From Entonaema liquescens (Eukaryota; Ascomycota; Sordariomycetes; Xylariales; Xylariaceae), in the NCBI GenBank assembly GCA_902805475.1, contig CADCSX010000003.1, positions 1,550,001 through 1,614,000 on the forward strand: a stretch of 64,000 nucleotides of DNA, written 5' to 3'. The translations under genes and the position numbers were made by a program. Below are positions 11,190 to 24,048 of the stretch, piece by piece; position 1 is the stretch's first letter, and each line of letters opens with the position of its first letter. The notes below the pieces were generated by a model, which saw only the letters and a program-made list of their open reading frames with translations, was not told the DNA's origin and searched no databases.

Positions 11190-14065
11190 ATGGATCCGTC
11201 TTCACTTGACCCACGTCTTCGTGACGCCGGTGAGGATTCGATTATTGTTAATGGTTCAACGAATCCGCTATCACATCAAGTCGTCGCCATAGGAATCCCC
11301 GCCTCAAAATCAACATCAACATCAACATCAACATCGTCAGTATCATCATCAGGACAAGCACCTATTCAAGCATCAGCAAAATCAGAACTACCCGATTCAC
11401 CACTTCAACAACAACTTCATGCTCAAGCAGCTGGCCCGTCACCACCAGCTTCTACCACCGGCTTCACTCCCCAAACACCAACCGGTCATCCACACTCAGC
11501 CAACAGCGATACTCCAAATGCGGCGCAAGATCCGAATGATCCTAAGCGGCCGCGAGCCTGCGAGGCTTGCCGTGGGTTGAAGGTGAAGTGCGAGCCCGAT
11601 CCAGCGAATCCGGAGGGACCGTGTAAGCGATGCGCGAAGGCAGGGAGGAATTGCGTCGTAACGCAACCCACACGGAAGAGACAGAAGAAAACGGATAGCC
11701 GTGTTGCGGAACTGGAGAAGAAAATAGATGCTTTAACTGCAAGTCTCCAGGCAAGCAGAGGAACACCTAACAATGCCGTCCATCCGCCCCCATCGGAGGA
11801 CCATACTTTCGGGTATGGCCATGCTACAACCACAAGAGATTGGGGTGCTCCGTCTCGGGATATTCAACAGCAGCATCAACATCAACATCAACATCAACAT
11901 CAACCTCAACCTCAGCCTCAGCTTCAACTTCAGTCCCACTCTATTCCCTCGCCTGAGAAACGCCCAACAGCACCATCAACGACTATGGCGGGCCAGAAGC
12001 GAAAGTTCACCGAACCTACAGTTGGTTCCCCTGATACGGCCAGTGCTTCCCCGGCACCGCCTAAGTCCAGCATCGCATCGGAGCAGCCACCAGATATAGT
12101 TGATCGCGGGTTAATAACTATGAGCGAAGCTACCTCACTTTTTACTCGGTATATAGAAGATATGGTACCGCATCTACCTGCAGTTGTATTCCCTGAGGGT
12201 ACTACTGCCACCGAAGTCCGTAAGGCGAAACCGATCCTTTTTCTTGCCATTCTCGCCGCAGCCTCGTCCGAGACCCCGAAGCTTCAACGTCAGTTAGTCA
12301 AGGAGATTATGCAGATATTCGCCGACCATATTATCATCTCCGGCAAGAAGTCTTTAGAATTAGTTCAGTCGATCCTTGTCAGTGTCATTTGGTACTACCC
12401 GCCTGAGCATTTCGAAGAGTTGAAATTCTACCAATTTGTACACTTAGCGGCTGTTATGTCAATCGATATTGGTTTAGGCAGGAGGAAGTATAATCCAAAA
12501 TCGCGACTGGTACCGTATACTTGGCGCGATCATCCCTTCAGGAAACAGCCTCTCCCAGACCCTACCTCGATCGAAGCACGACGAACCTGGCTCTCGGTTT
12601 ATTTCCTCGCTTCGAATGTATCCATGGCTCTGCACCGCCCGAACCTGATTAGATGGCAGTCGTTTATGACTGAGTGTATGGACATCCTAGAATCCTCTCC
12701 AGATGCGGCACCCACCGATAGATACCTTTGTCATCTTGTTTGGACGCACCGGCTCGCCGAGGACGTAGGCATCCAATTTTCCATGGATGACCCTAGTGTT
12801 TTTATCAATGTCTCGGAGCAGAAAGTACAGTACGCCCTTCGAGGTTTCGAACGTGACCTCTCCAAATATAGCGAATCCATCCCAAAATCAGACAAAAGAC
12901 GTATGTCCATATCCGACTTTATCTAGGTTATCGTATTGGCTAACTTCTTGTAGCATCACTTGTACTTGGCTTCCACGTACTCAATTTGTATATGCACGAG
13001 ATCGCACTACACGTTGATAAGAATGCGGAGGAATATCGACCCCCGTGCAATGCTGATTCTCTACGGGAACCCATCCCGGGTTTGGATGACTCTCTGACCC
13101 CGTCACATATTAGTGCTTTATCATCATGTCTTACCGCTATTGACGGCATCTTCGAAACCTTCCTATCCATGGACGTCCATAGTATCCGTTGCATCCCGAT
13201 CTTCAGTTTTGTTCGAGTTGCTTACGCCGTTGTCGTCCTAATCAAGATGTACTTCAGCGCGAGTAACTCGGATTCCGAATTAGGTAAAGTCATTAACAAG
13301 GACAATATGAAGGTTGCCGAGTATCTCGAGAAGCTGCTTGAGAAGTTTCGCGAGGTGTCTGCCTCAGATAAGTCTCGACCTGCCAGCAAATTCCTCCTTG
13401 TTTTGGCCATGCTGCGGAACTGGTTTTATAGGCAGGGCCAGGCTCACGGTAAGACGGGTCAAAACGACGAGGAGTTAGAGCTCGCTGCGGCTCATCACGC
13501 TAAGGGGTCAGCATCTCCAAGGGAAGATAATAGTGATGCAGGCCCCCAGTTACAGCAGCAACGACATCAACCTCAACCAAACCCCGAACCAACGAATACT
13601 CCACTTCAACTCCTTTCAGAAATAGCAACCGGGAATGGCCCACCGCGTAACAATGGTCCGAACCCACCTTCGTCCGGTGTGGATGCTACCAACCCGCAAG
13701 CGTTCCAAGCGTGGCTGCGCGCGGCACCACAACCCCACCAGCCCTTTATGTACGACCCGACGGGCGGCCCGGCACCTAGAGGGGGCATGCCGATGGGTTC
13801 GGAACCGTCGTTGATGCCGTGGATGGGCCCACCATTCGGGCCCAATGACTTTGACTACGGTAGTCTCGGAGACGGGTTTGAACAGGCTCTTGGACTCACA
13901 TTAACGGGCTTTGGCGGTGGTAGCCCTGGTGATCCGGTCTCGTATGAGGACACCATGCGTTATATGATGCAGAACGATATGCTCGGGCCCCTTCCCATAT
14001 CTGAAGGCTATACCGCTCCACCCCCGCCCCAAGGGAGTCACAACGGGAATTTCTTCCAATTTTAA
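11190..14065 (+). CDS. Zn2Cys6 (fungal binuclear cluster) transcription factor
   Basis: This is a nuclear DNA-binding regulator; target genes are unknown. Exons are 11190-12900 and 12954-14065. The 53-bp intron 12901-12953 starts GTATGT, has a GGCTAAC branch and ends TAG, in phase 1, giving 940 residues. The cluster Cys are at 124, 127, 134, 145, 148 and 155 (CEACRGLKVKC..GPCKRCAKAGRNC). A basic linker (TRKRQKKTDSR) and a short coiled coil at about 168-187 (VAELEKKIDALTASL) follow, the usual linker-dimerisation layout. Residues 300-690 look like the fungal middle homology region. The C-terminus is Gln/Pro/Gly-rich and low in complexity. The N-terminal half carries a Ser-Thr tract (41-50) and a Gln-His/Gln-Pro tract (about 226-248), both coded by a CAACAT microsatellite. 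I do not assign a gene name. Confidence 0.93.
11310..11336 (+). repeat. Coding CAACAT microsatellite, Ser-Thr frame
   Basis: About four tandem ATCAAC/CAACAT hexamers inside exon 1 of the Zn2Cys6 gene are read as alternating Ser and Thr (residues 41-50). The same hexamer recurs at 11875-11904 in another frame. Confidence 0.85.
11875..11935 (+). repeat. Coding CAACAT microsatellite, Gln-His frame
   Basis: Tandem CATCAA hexamers grading into CCTCAA/CCTCAG units are read as (Gln-His)n then (Gln-Pro)n and (Gln-Leu)n, residues about 226-248 of the Zn2Cys6 factor. Length polymorphism between strains is likely. Confidence 0.85.
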
Positions 14066-15437
14066 AAAACACCTTGATAGGCCCCCTCCGCATCTACTAG
14101 GGGGGATCGAATCAACTTGTACTATTACGATATGATACTTACCAACCACTCTCTACCCCTACGTTGCAAAGAGAAGCAAAAAAAGAACATACGATTTGAA
14201 GAAAAAAAGGCATGGGAGCGGGGGGGAAAGGCGATATTTAAGAGGCTCATATTCTATCTTCTCCATTTCCACTGTCGCTACTACGCCTCTATCATTTCCC
14301 CTATGGGTTATTTCATCGATCGTTACTTTGGTGCTGCTGGCACGTGCTTAATTGCATACCTATCTACCTACACGCTACATACATAGACGGATAAAATAAC
14401 TTGCTTGCTTGCCTGCTGAGGTGTTGGAGCTGGGATTTATTTTCGGGAGCCGGATATATATTCGCTTGAAGGAATTACTTATGGTGAACTGGCGTAATGT
14501 TCTTACTGTCTTTCCTATCGGCTCGGGTCCCGGTAGGGGGGTTTACTGATGGGGAGGGTGTTTGGGCTGGGCATATAAGGACGCTTCAACGATTCCAAAC
14601 AATTACATGTGCGTTCTGGTTGTGTTGAAAATACAGCTGCAAAAATACCTATCAGTAGAAAAGTCAATTTATCATTACTATTAATATGTCGATCAGCCAT
14701 TGCTTATCAACTCGAACGTGAATTTGACTTGGGGTTTAATTGTTTGATTTTCAGTCTGGATAATGCAACTTATCTAACCGCCTAAACTGTGTGCGAAGAC
14801 CATGGTAGGAATCGTCTCCCAAAATATCCTCGACAAATAACCCCATTGCCGATACCTGCGTAGATAGGTACCTAACCTATCTGTTATGCTTAGCCTTCTT
14901 CAATGCCCTATAATGACACCATCTGGTCCGCCCTAATCCATCACCGTATCATACAACTGCAACATGTAGCAAAGCTCTGGTATCTAGGTAAATATTCGAA
15001 TAAGCCGTGAAGACTCCTCATAACGCTTATTGTGAAAATCGTCATATGCTGGAAGGCTGGAAAGCTAGAAAGGGCAGCCCGGGTCCTTACTGCGAGAAAA
15101 CTTCGGCTTAACGAAACACCTTCGATACTCTCAATGCCACGTCATCCCCACAAGCGACACTGCCACCCTTTAGCTGAGCTTCTAGGTTTGTGATAAGAAA
15201 ACAATTTACCCGGGCATCCCCCGCACTTCCCCATCTTAACGCCATGAAACAAGTCGTCGGAACGAATGACGTTAGTTTAAGGGACAGTATGCAAAGGAAA
15301 TACAACAGATAGAGTAGAGGGCCCGCAGCCTTGTGAGCAGCCATGGACCTGTAAGGGATAGCTCGAGAGAGGATCGATTTCCAAAGTATTTAAACATGAG
15401 TCCATGTTGGAATTCCCCTACACAATGTCAAGCACAA
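14066..15437. other. Intergenic, 3' flanks of convergent genes
   Basis: No gene recognised. The Zn2Cys6 gene ends at 14065 and the minus-strand gene at 15438, so this is shared 3' flank. TACCTA/AGGTACC words occur at 14868-14885 and 14989-14995. Frames at 14117-14386 and 15108-15344 look random. Confidence 0.5.
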
Positions 15438-16248
15438 TCAATCCATATAGAAATCGCCCTTGAGAATGCGTTCTTGCATATGGTCTGGTTTGGGTCTTTC
15501 TGGTTGCTTCGGTTGTACGGTGGCAGCTTGTTGAGGAGGAGCTGGCATTTCGGAAACGGATTTGGAGCGATCATGTTGGCGACTACCGTGAGGTGGCGAG
15601 CCGTATCTGTGAGGTCCAAAGGTCGGTCGATGACCTTGAACGCTACTTTCGGCACGGGATCTAAGCTGCTCGGACCAGTTGTATCCGTTGTCTGCCCGAG
15701 CAGAAAACATGTCAGAAGGGGCTCTGAAGGGTAATGCATTGCTTGCCTGAGGGGTGCTTGCTCGTCTCTCAGCAGTTGAGGCGGACAAGGCACTGGTGGG
15801 TTGAGTACGCGTATTTGCATTAGAAATACGTCTTGACTGCTGGGGAGTCCTACCAGTTGTTCCGGGGCTTCCGGGACCAGTGCGTAGGCTTCGCATCGCC
15901 TGGGCGCCGAAGCTAATACGACGAGCGAAGGGTGAAGTAGGGCCTAGCTTGGCTGATTCTTCGTCGTCGATGGCACTCTCGTCAATCGAATCCGAATTAT
16001 TGGTGGAAATACTGCCTCTGCGCATCCCGAACGGGGCATTCCCAGAATTAGGCGATGTGCCAGACAGTCCTATCGTAGTAACAGAGAGTCGTCGACGTTG
16101 GTCTCTAGCCGCTGCCGATGTGACCGTTTCACGACCATTGCCATTTCCAGTTGAGGATGAGTTGCTTCGTTGGAATAGGTTAGAGAAGGCGGCGGAAGTG
16201 ACGGAGCCACGGCGGTCATTAGGGGCCGCTGGTGTTGTCGTTCGACAT
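15438..16248 (-). CDS. Conserved fungal Ser/Arg-rich protein of unknown function, apparent 5' frameshift
   Basis: I recognise the type but not a function. It is a short, hydrophilic, disordered ascomycete protein with conserved blocks: SPFARRISFGAQAMRSLR in the middle, GYNWSEQLRSRAESSV, and a C-terminal ERILKGDFYMD just before the stop. Many R-x-x-S sites suggest phosphorylation (RRGS, RRIS, RRLS). The clean frame starts at Met 16025 (195 residues), but the same frame stays open upstream with family-like sequence (APNDRRGSVTSAAFSNLFQRSNS) and has no in-frame ATG. An ATG at 16248 sits one base out of register. Removing one base just after it (for example in the AA at about 16242-16243) gives about 269 residues. 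So either the sequence has a one-base error or a 5' exon is missed. No signal peptide or membrane helix is seen. Confidence 0.75.
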
Positions 16249-19241
16249 GTTGATATTTGTAGATGATCTAATGCTAATTGTTTAACGTTTGAGGAGAAGG
16301 ATAGCTAGCTGAACGACGTCGAGGACTTTCGGCTTTATGTAGCTGGCCGGTGGTAGACTCAATCGCACGATGTAGATTGGACAGTGCGTGTTTCAATCGG
16401 AGTGGTGGGATGATGTGGCGTTATAGAAAGTTGCAGAGGTGAAACCTTGAGTTTCTGGTGTGGAACGATCGGATTGACGACCGGAACACACAAAATCGAG
16501 GTCGGAAAGAAACAGTAATGAAAGGAGTGGAACAAGACGTGATGATTCTTTGTGGTAAGTAATATCACGAATGGCACGAACGGTATGAACGGTATGAATG
16601 GCCAGAATGTGACAAGGATGTGTGGTACGGTAAAGGCCAGATAAGGGGTGTTAGATAGGTTGATAGATGTGGCAATGACAATGCGATCAGCCGTTTGTTT
16701 TCCCCTTTGACGCAATAAGACGCCGGTACGCACTATCAAAGAAAGTGTCTTGCTGATTGAATTGACGATGCTTAACGATGTAGCATCGACTGACTCGATC
16801 CCGCTTTAGGGGGGGATGCTCCAAGCGGGGTAAATTCGAGCTTCTAGACGGCGTCGAATTTCAATAGCTGATAATTAGTATTTCCGGAAAAAGGATAACG
16901 GAAATACAAGACCGAATGAGGAGCCAAGCTATGACAGAATCTTGGTGCTAGGCGAAAAGGTGGTTTGTTAAAGTAGGTAGGTAAGTGGAATATAGAGAAG
17001 GTTATGGGTTATGAAGAAGGCGAATTAAAAGGAGAGCTCCCGTTTGTCAGAATCTCAGATATAGTAGGATTTAATATCGAACTAGGCAGTCGCGACGAAT
17101 AGATAATTATAACAATTGGCAATCGCAACATGGGTCTTGCTCTCAAGTTCATACAGATTCTTGGAACGCGCTGCGAATGGACCCAGCCGATCGACAACAC
17201 TAACTTATGAGGGGTGGCACCCTACTGGCTGGTTCAGTTAAAACAGCTATACGCTAACGCACCTAAAAAGACTGGTACATGTGTTAGTCCGACCCACTAG
17301 AAACTCAGTTACAAACGAAACAAGGGACAGCTGCTAAGCTGAGATTAGAGTTTTGCGGGGGTGAAAGGCGTAAAATGGCCGATAACGCTAACAGATTGAT
17401 ATGTTCCACCTCTGATTCGCTCACTACGTCACCTGCAATCCAATACTTTAAAAGGAATTGCGGGGTAAAAAGGGACAACCCTTACCAGCTTCTAGCCTTA
17501 AACGACCTCTATCAAACTCGCTATATCTGACACACACCTTTGATGTAATATCCTTAGACTAGTGAATTAACTTACATCACAGAATCCCTGACCATACTTA
17601 TACTTTTCGCCCGTATCGGAATGGAACTTCGAAAGGTTCCCAATGGTTTGATCCCTGATGGGTAAATCGTTGACTGTTACAGTTCAAAACCTTCAAAACC
17701 ATCGGGTCTCCTCCAGAGTTACGCACGGTATATAATATGCTATTGCGTTTGTAAGTTCGGCTGTGTTACTGCGTTTCATTGCAGTCCTGGTGAATCTGCC
17801 AATCGCATTGGAAGATATCGTATATCGTATACTCGGCCTACATTTATCACCCGATCTACAAACATTCCATCAATCTAAATGGCCATCCAGTATTCCCCTT
17901 AGCTCGGCCGCAGCGTTCAACCCATATACGTTAAAGATGGACAGGAGGTGGGCATAGCAACGTGTCATGCATATCCTCTGTGGATATTGGGAGAAAGTTC
18001 TATTCACTCCTTCTGCTCTTGGTCTAGGCATTTCCGAGCATTGAATAACGATCTAACATAATCTTTACTCACCCTGCAGTTCTGTAGGAGCAGCCAGTCA
18101 TAGCCATGCCGGTGCCAAGGCATTCCTCCTTTTTTGGAGTTTCTGCTTACAATACGTATGATAGGGCCATGTGGGCAACAAGCAGTCAGTAAGCAATCCC
18201 CGGATTTGCTTTCGGACAGCATGGCTACGCACTACTGCGTGGTAGTATGCACGTTGACACGCTACCATATCCACACCATCCACTGTCTGGGATCCGATGC
18301 GATTGGTAATGAACATCGAAAGCCGGCGCCAATAGGCTTGGCATCATGTCTAAGAAGAAGGCCAACGAATCCGCTTCTAGACGAACAAATCAGATTGGGT
18401 TTACTACTGCAAGTTCTGTTGCTCGTACAGCATAACGTACTAAAGGCTGAATTCAGACTATCCTTTCCTTGGAGCATCCATACGCACGTATATATTCTTT
18501 AGGAATACATCATACGATACACCATACGTAGACTAAGGTATGTGTTTTACCTAGATGATGCTCTGTTTCGTGAGCTAGGTAGTCAGAGCGTGAGCTTTGG
18601 AGCAAACGGGAATGGTCTCCAATGTCTCCCTGAGGCAGAAAGTTGAATCGACGGGGATATTGTAAGGTCTGTGAGACTGGTCCTATACAAGAATAGAGAC
18701 TTGGCAAGGAGTACTGCTCTGCACGGTTACTGCACGGTTACTACACGGTTGTAGGGGCTTGATCACCGGAGTTACACATAATTGGGGTTCAGTGCTCTAT
18801 TTTAAAGCAGAACTATATTAAGGCCATACTTAGACGTACCTATGTGTAAGGATGCAGTCTTAGGACATCATGAACGAAACGTGACTTGTACGACTGCCAC
18901 TTCAGGGTTATTCACTTGCTTGTCATAGTATAATTGTGATCGCGATATGAACATCACATTTCCTCTATCCTGAATCCAGGTCCATTCTTGAGTATGAAGG
19001 AGGAGGAGTTAAAGATCTTCAAACAAACTGTTTTAGTAATAAAGCTAACTAGCCCATATGTTTCTCATTTTCCCCCTAGCCCTAGCTGCTAATATCGCGT
19101 CCCAGCTAGCTGAGGTGAGGGGTTTGTCTAAATCAATATACGCGGTTCTAAAGTCTAAATATCTAGTTATTACTCGAATTCAACTAATTCTAAGTATTGG
19201 AGAAGATAGCGTAGCTGTGAGTATTCCTAAGGCCCAAATGC
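16249..19241. other. Intergenic, 3 kb
   Basis: No gene recognised. It holds the upstream region of the 16-kb gene (minus strand) and the 3' flank of the alpha/beta hydrolase. Frames at 16359-16739, 17763-17957 and 18134-18502 have no family features. A short 11-bp tandem repeat lies at 18719-18749. Confidence 0.5.
18719..18749. repeat. Short tandem repeat, GCACGGTTACT unit
   Basis: Nearly three copies of an 11-bp unit (GCACGGTTACT, then one with a single change). It lies in non-coding DNA and no function is visible. Confidence 0.7.
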
Positions 19242-20580
19242 TTAGGCAGGATACTTATGCCAAAAGGCTTCCACCGTATTTGCAATGCGAGAGCTCGCTG
19301 TAATAGGTATTTCGTGACCACCAGGCAAGACGGCGATTTCAACTCCGTCAAGCCCGAGGATATTGTGGGCATCTTCTATCGTCTCATCCTTAACCACAAT
19401 AGGATCATCCTCCCCAAGGACCATCAAGATTTTCCCCGCATGGAGTCCCGAGGTGGGTATACCTTCTTCGCCCAGCGTCGATTGTCTTCTGCCCTCAAGG
19501 ATTTTATTTAAGACCTTCCAGTCTTGTTGAGGGGCATAAATAGGAGCGTTCCGGATAGTGTTTAGAAACGCCGTGGCAAACCCGTCGTGGTGATCGACTT
19601 GCCATCTCACAACTGAGGACACGGTCGTTTCGGGCCGAAATTTGGAGATGGATGTGCTGTTAAATCCGGTACCGCCATTGGAGTCGCCGTCTCCATTTGG
19701 AAGGTACTTCTTGGTCTCGGCGGACGCGATATCGGCGCCACCCGCAGCACCGGGTGGCTGTTCAGTCTTCGGCCGTATCCTCCTTCGAACTAATACATTC
19801 ACTAGAAATTCCGGAAGCAATCCTGAGTTGTAGAGTAGCCGACTCTTCCAGCCGACATGATACTGTCGGATTAGGCCACAGCCTGCTACAACTGTGAGCG
19901 ACTTGACCTGGTGTGGGAAATATCTTGTAAATAAGACGCAAAGGCCCCCGCCGAGGGAGTATCCTACAAGATTGAAGGTTGTCCATGATAGCTTAGACGA
20001 CGCTAGGACCAGCAAGAACTGCGTTACGTAAAGTCGTGCATCGTAAACGAGGTCACTGGGTGCGTCTGAGTACCCGCGGCCAAAGAGATCTAATCAGAAA
20101 TATGGTAAGAAATCTGGTTTTATATTCTTTTTCACCTAAGAGATATCCAAGAATCAATGAGAAAAGGGGAGGCTATAATTTACCGAAGAGCATAACCCGG
20201 CACCCTTTGCCAACAAATTCATGCGCGAGGTCTCCCAACGCTACGCAAGGTGTGCTGATGCCGTGCGCAAGGAGAACCTTCTCCCCATCTTCGGGACCCC
20301 ACTCGTAGACCCGTATGAAACCGTACGGAGTCTCTACATCTCTCCCTCCAGGTAGAGCATCGAGCGGATATGGAAGGGCTGAAGTCTCCTTTTCTGAGAT
20401 TGTCGGAATAGTTGTTATACGTGGAGAGGGTATGCTGAGCTGTTTGTTGACCCCTTTAGACTGTAGAATGAGCCTAATCGACAAACATGCCGCAGTAGCC
20501 ACGGTAGCTGTCAGGAGCACAGCTCGGGGGATTCCTGCTCGAGTCCCGAGTAGGTCAGATGGGATAGATGTGAGCACCAT
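19242..20580 (-). CDS. Alpha/beta hydrolase, membrane-anchored N-terminus
   Basis: A probable serine hydrolase of the alpha/beta-hydrolase fold; the substrate is unknown. Exons are 20580-20184 and 20089-19242. The 94-bp intron 20090-20183 (GTAAAT..TTAG) splits an Asp codon in phase 1 and joins ..VMLF to DLFGRGYSDAP, giving 414 residues. A hydrophobic helix at about 18-36 (AVLLTATVATAACLSIRLIL) should act as signal anchor. The HG oxyanion-type motif is LLAHGIST. The nucleophile is Ser177 in GYSLGG, the acid Asp360 or Asp361 in LGEDDPIV, and the base His391 in LPGGHEIP. A low-complexity Gly/Asn insertion (GDGDSNGGTGFNS) lies in the lid region. All three catalytic residues are present, so it should be active. 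The lid gives no clue to esterase, lipase or epoxide hydrolase activity. Confidence 0.9.
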
Positions 20581-23098
20581 TATGATGATGATGCTTGCCG
20601 AACCTTTACTTGCACAGAGACGGAGGGGCAGTAAGAAGTGTCGTACCCAATGAGATCAAAACCGAGGAATAAACGGAATAAATCCCGCGAATACTACCTA
20701 AGATTTATATTCTCCTAGACGAGCGTCGAGACCATCATAATCGTGCTCTTACATCATCCACGGGATTCCAAACTTATCGGTTTATAGTAGCCTTATCCTT
20801 GCGAGTTCGTGGGTAGAACAAAGCTTTACGCCCAGCTGCTAAAGAGGTTTTGCCCAGCTCCATACTGCGAAAAAAGCCGGTCGATTTTCGGTAGCATTAT
20901 GGACGGAGCTCCACTAAATAAGCGCTACATATACCCGGTGAGGCCGGTGAAGCCCGGCTTGATCGACATCCGCCTGAAATGTGTAAGTCTGCGACTCAAG
21001 AGAAAGTATCCCATGGATGGGCCAGCTATCCATAGTTTATTTAATTTGGAAGGTCCTTCCGATGAAATTGAAGAGTTGTACACATCCCGATTGTATATCA
21101 TAGTAAGTTATCATAGTAATAAGTGACATTAGATAGTGAATAACAACTAAGATACAGTTGTCTCATTCAAAGCCAAGCACGTAAGCAGCGGTGGTTAGGT
21201 ACCCACGTTAAAACTTGATGGCATTGGTACTAGATTTAGGTGATCAGATTGTCATAATGTGAGCTCTTAAGGTTAGATTGTGAGATAGGTAAGTTGTAAG
21301 TCGTTGTGAATTGCTCAACATACCATTAATTAGCATTAGAGACGGATACCTTTTTGAGGTTCATGATTTTTACTACGAAAAACTATTATTTACTCACCGT
21401 TCTCTATAGACCTAACAAGTGCCTACTTTTTAGTTGAATATGTTGATAAAATGGAAAAAGTTCGGAGCTACCAAATGTTTCGATAACTTCGTATTTCAGC
21501 ATATGTCAAAAACATTTTCAACATTCTCATGAATCTTACAGGTTTTCCTATTCAAGCCTTAAGATTCTTAGTAGAAAGCGCAGTGACTATCTCCGGTCAG
21601 CATCCGTGCTCGAATCACCTTGTGGCACATCAGTGGTCAATTAATATACCTAGACTAACTTAATAAGCGGTGTCTCTATACCGGTGAAGCCAAGAGCGGT
21701 CAAGTTAGAATCACCTTTGCGATTTGATTAGCCTTCCTTCTGTATCCTGTCCAAGTATTGGCCGAGGAGTGTAGTAGATCATGCAGTGGAACCTAGGTAC
21801 ATGATCTTTCTCAGCCGCATCGAAATCAACGAGCTACCAACTTGTCCAATTCCACCGTTTTGAATCGGGCACATGACCTGTGAGAAGCTTTAGCCTGCCC
21901 GTCTCAGTGTTCCAATTCGTGGTTAACGTGGGTCGGGATTAGGAACTCACAAGTAATACCTAATTGGTCACAAATACCTATGTGTATCATGAGGTGGGCG
22001 TAGAAGCACATCTGAAAGAGTAATAAAACTGTCTTGCTCGGACCTCGGATTCTATGTGGATTGTGGTGGCCAATAGCGACCTAAGTAAACATGTAGACAT
22101 GCGAGAATATCCTTCGTCCTAGATGTCTCATATGAAATTTCATATGCCTCAAAGATTTTCTATACGAGTTCAAGTAAGATTTACCAGTCGTGGCTTGCCG
22201 GGTACAGACACCGACTTCGGCATGTAGGCACTAAGCGACCTACTAACGTGGCTATTTGAGAAGCCACTCTTGTTATAAGATTTGAGAGAAAGGTCAGGAT
22301 ATAATACCTATATTTAAGTCGGTACAACAAGGCGTTCTCGGCTAATCATTCCATGCGGGAGATACAAAATCTTAGACATTGTTTTACATTAAGGCAGGTG
22401 ACTTATCAATCGAGCGCCAGGAATATACCGAAGTCAGTCCGTCTTACCAAAAACAAGAAATGTGTGCAAGATGGAGAATATTTTTCGACCAACTTACCTA
22501 CTTCGAGTACCTAAGCGGCCAGTGCAATTCCTAGGAAGCATCTCGCCCATTTAGGGTTATGACAGAGATCGTGATGGATTAAAGAGAAACCTGGCGCCGG
22601 GTAAGATGTCGGTTTCTAGCGGCCACCGGAGCTTTCCAAATACGTTTACGAGCTCCGTTAAAAGACGTACATCGGCGGGGGATCAGGGTGCAGGCCACGC
22701 ATACGGCCGCAGGACGCTATGTGAAAGTATCAATATATCAAAGTCCGGGGCTATCTCGACGTTTTCAGCTCCTCATGTCGTGCAAGTCTTCTTGGCAGGA
22801 GGCGCCACCAATTACTTGGCTGGGGAAGCGAATAGGGGATAAGAGAGGAGAGAGCGTGATTGATTTGTTACCTAACATCTATAGTCTTATTCCCACTGCA
22901 CTTCATACGTCAGATCCTACCCTCCGGCCCCGCGTCGAATGCTTCCGCGGTCTCGCTTGTCCGTTACTTATAAAACAGACTGCCAATAACAAGATGTGAG
23001 AACGCCGCGGCGCTTGTCTACCTAACCGAAGCTTACCAGCCAGTACCTAGGTACCCAGATATACACCTGAATAGCCGGCTGCACTCGAAGATCGAGTC
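20581..23098. other. Intergenic, 2.5 kb
   Basis: No gene recognised. The left part is upstream of the alpha/beta hydrolase. Frames at 20809-21126 and 22606-22999 look random. A perfect 18-bp palindrome (CATATGAAATTTCATATG) lies at 22129-22146. Confidence 0.5.
22129..22146. repeat. Perfect 18-bp palindrome
   Basis: CATATGAAATTTCATATG equals its own reverse complement. It is about 950 bp beyond the 3' end of the nearest gene and about 1.5 kb upstream of the hydrolase start. It could bind a dimeric factor or be chance. Confidence 0.8.
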
Positions 23099-24048
23099 TT
23101 AAACATCAAAAGAAAAGCTAAAGGACATGTCCTTCAAAATCTCTTTTCCTTCGGCAATTATGTCCTCGGCTGACGGCCTTTCCTTTCTCCATAGTTCCTG
23201 ATTGAGATGTACTTTATAATCATAGAAAGAGATCTCGACGGTGACGGTGTTATCGTCCCCCGCTTTCTTCTTCTGGGAGACAGTGAAACTTGTTGTGGTA
23301 ATATCTGTAACACCGTGAGATTAATCATAAATGCAACTGGTATCATAATAGGTAAGTTCTGATCTTCTGACTACGTACCTGGCTTGAAACTCGCCGAACC
23401 GCTGTCGTACTTCAAATAGGCATGCGAGAACCAGTATTTGCTGTCTTCTTCGGGGGTTTCAGCTGTAAAGCCACCGACTATATTCAGAAGAACCGAGAAC
23501 GGCTGCGGAAGGCCAAGAGTGGTGATATATCGACGTTGAAGCTCTTCCTTGATCACCCTATTCTCTTCCCCTTTCTTCACATCGAATGGCCCAATTGTGG
23601 ATTTGATGTCTCCGTGAATGAATTCCCTTGTGTTAATAAGATGGTTAGAAAATCTACCAGAATTCTAAGCTTTGATTGACGGCTTCGGGCCTTACCACGG
23701 CTCATCTTCCTCCCTGAAGGTCTGTATGACCTTGGCACGGTAATTGGTGCGTTTAACCCTTGAAGCCATTGAATCATCGCTTGGCAGCTCTCCACTGTCA
23801 ATTTTCTTCTTAACTTGTTTCTCGGCTTGCGCCAACTCCCATGAGTGCCAGGTCCGAATATCTTCGTTCAGTTCATCCATGTCGTCCCGGGCAGAACTTG
23901 GGACACTCGGGATATAGTACAGAAAAAGTAGATTCGGTGTACCATAATCATTAGACACACTTAGCTTGTCAAGGAGAGCAACGTCACGCCCCTGTCGAGA
24001 GACGATCGATGTAGCCTCTGTGTTTGAGAACTGGTTCACTGCCATCAT
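23099..24048 (-). CDS. Protein of unknown function, paralogue of the gene at 24918
   Basis: I do not recognise the family. Exons are 24048-23696, 23626-23379 and 23304-23099. The introns are 23627-23695 (GTAAGG..CAAG, phase 2) and 23305-23378 (GTACGT..ACAG, phase 1), giving 268 residues. There is no signal peptide, membrane helix or Zn finger. Residues 75-118 are helical and charged, ending in KRTNYRAKVIQTF..W. The last third looks like beta strands (NTVTVEISFYDYKVHL) followed by a helix. It is clearly homologous to the divergent neighbour, which has a similar SDYRAKVVDTLL..W block and both introns in the same phases at matching places. This lets me trust the splice model although the separate frames are short. 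Probably an intracellular or leaderless protein. Confidence 0.8.

Noticed and set aside
22606..22999. Two overlapping plus-strand frames (78 and 103 codons)
   Set aside because: No family features and different frames over the same bases; treated as chance.
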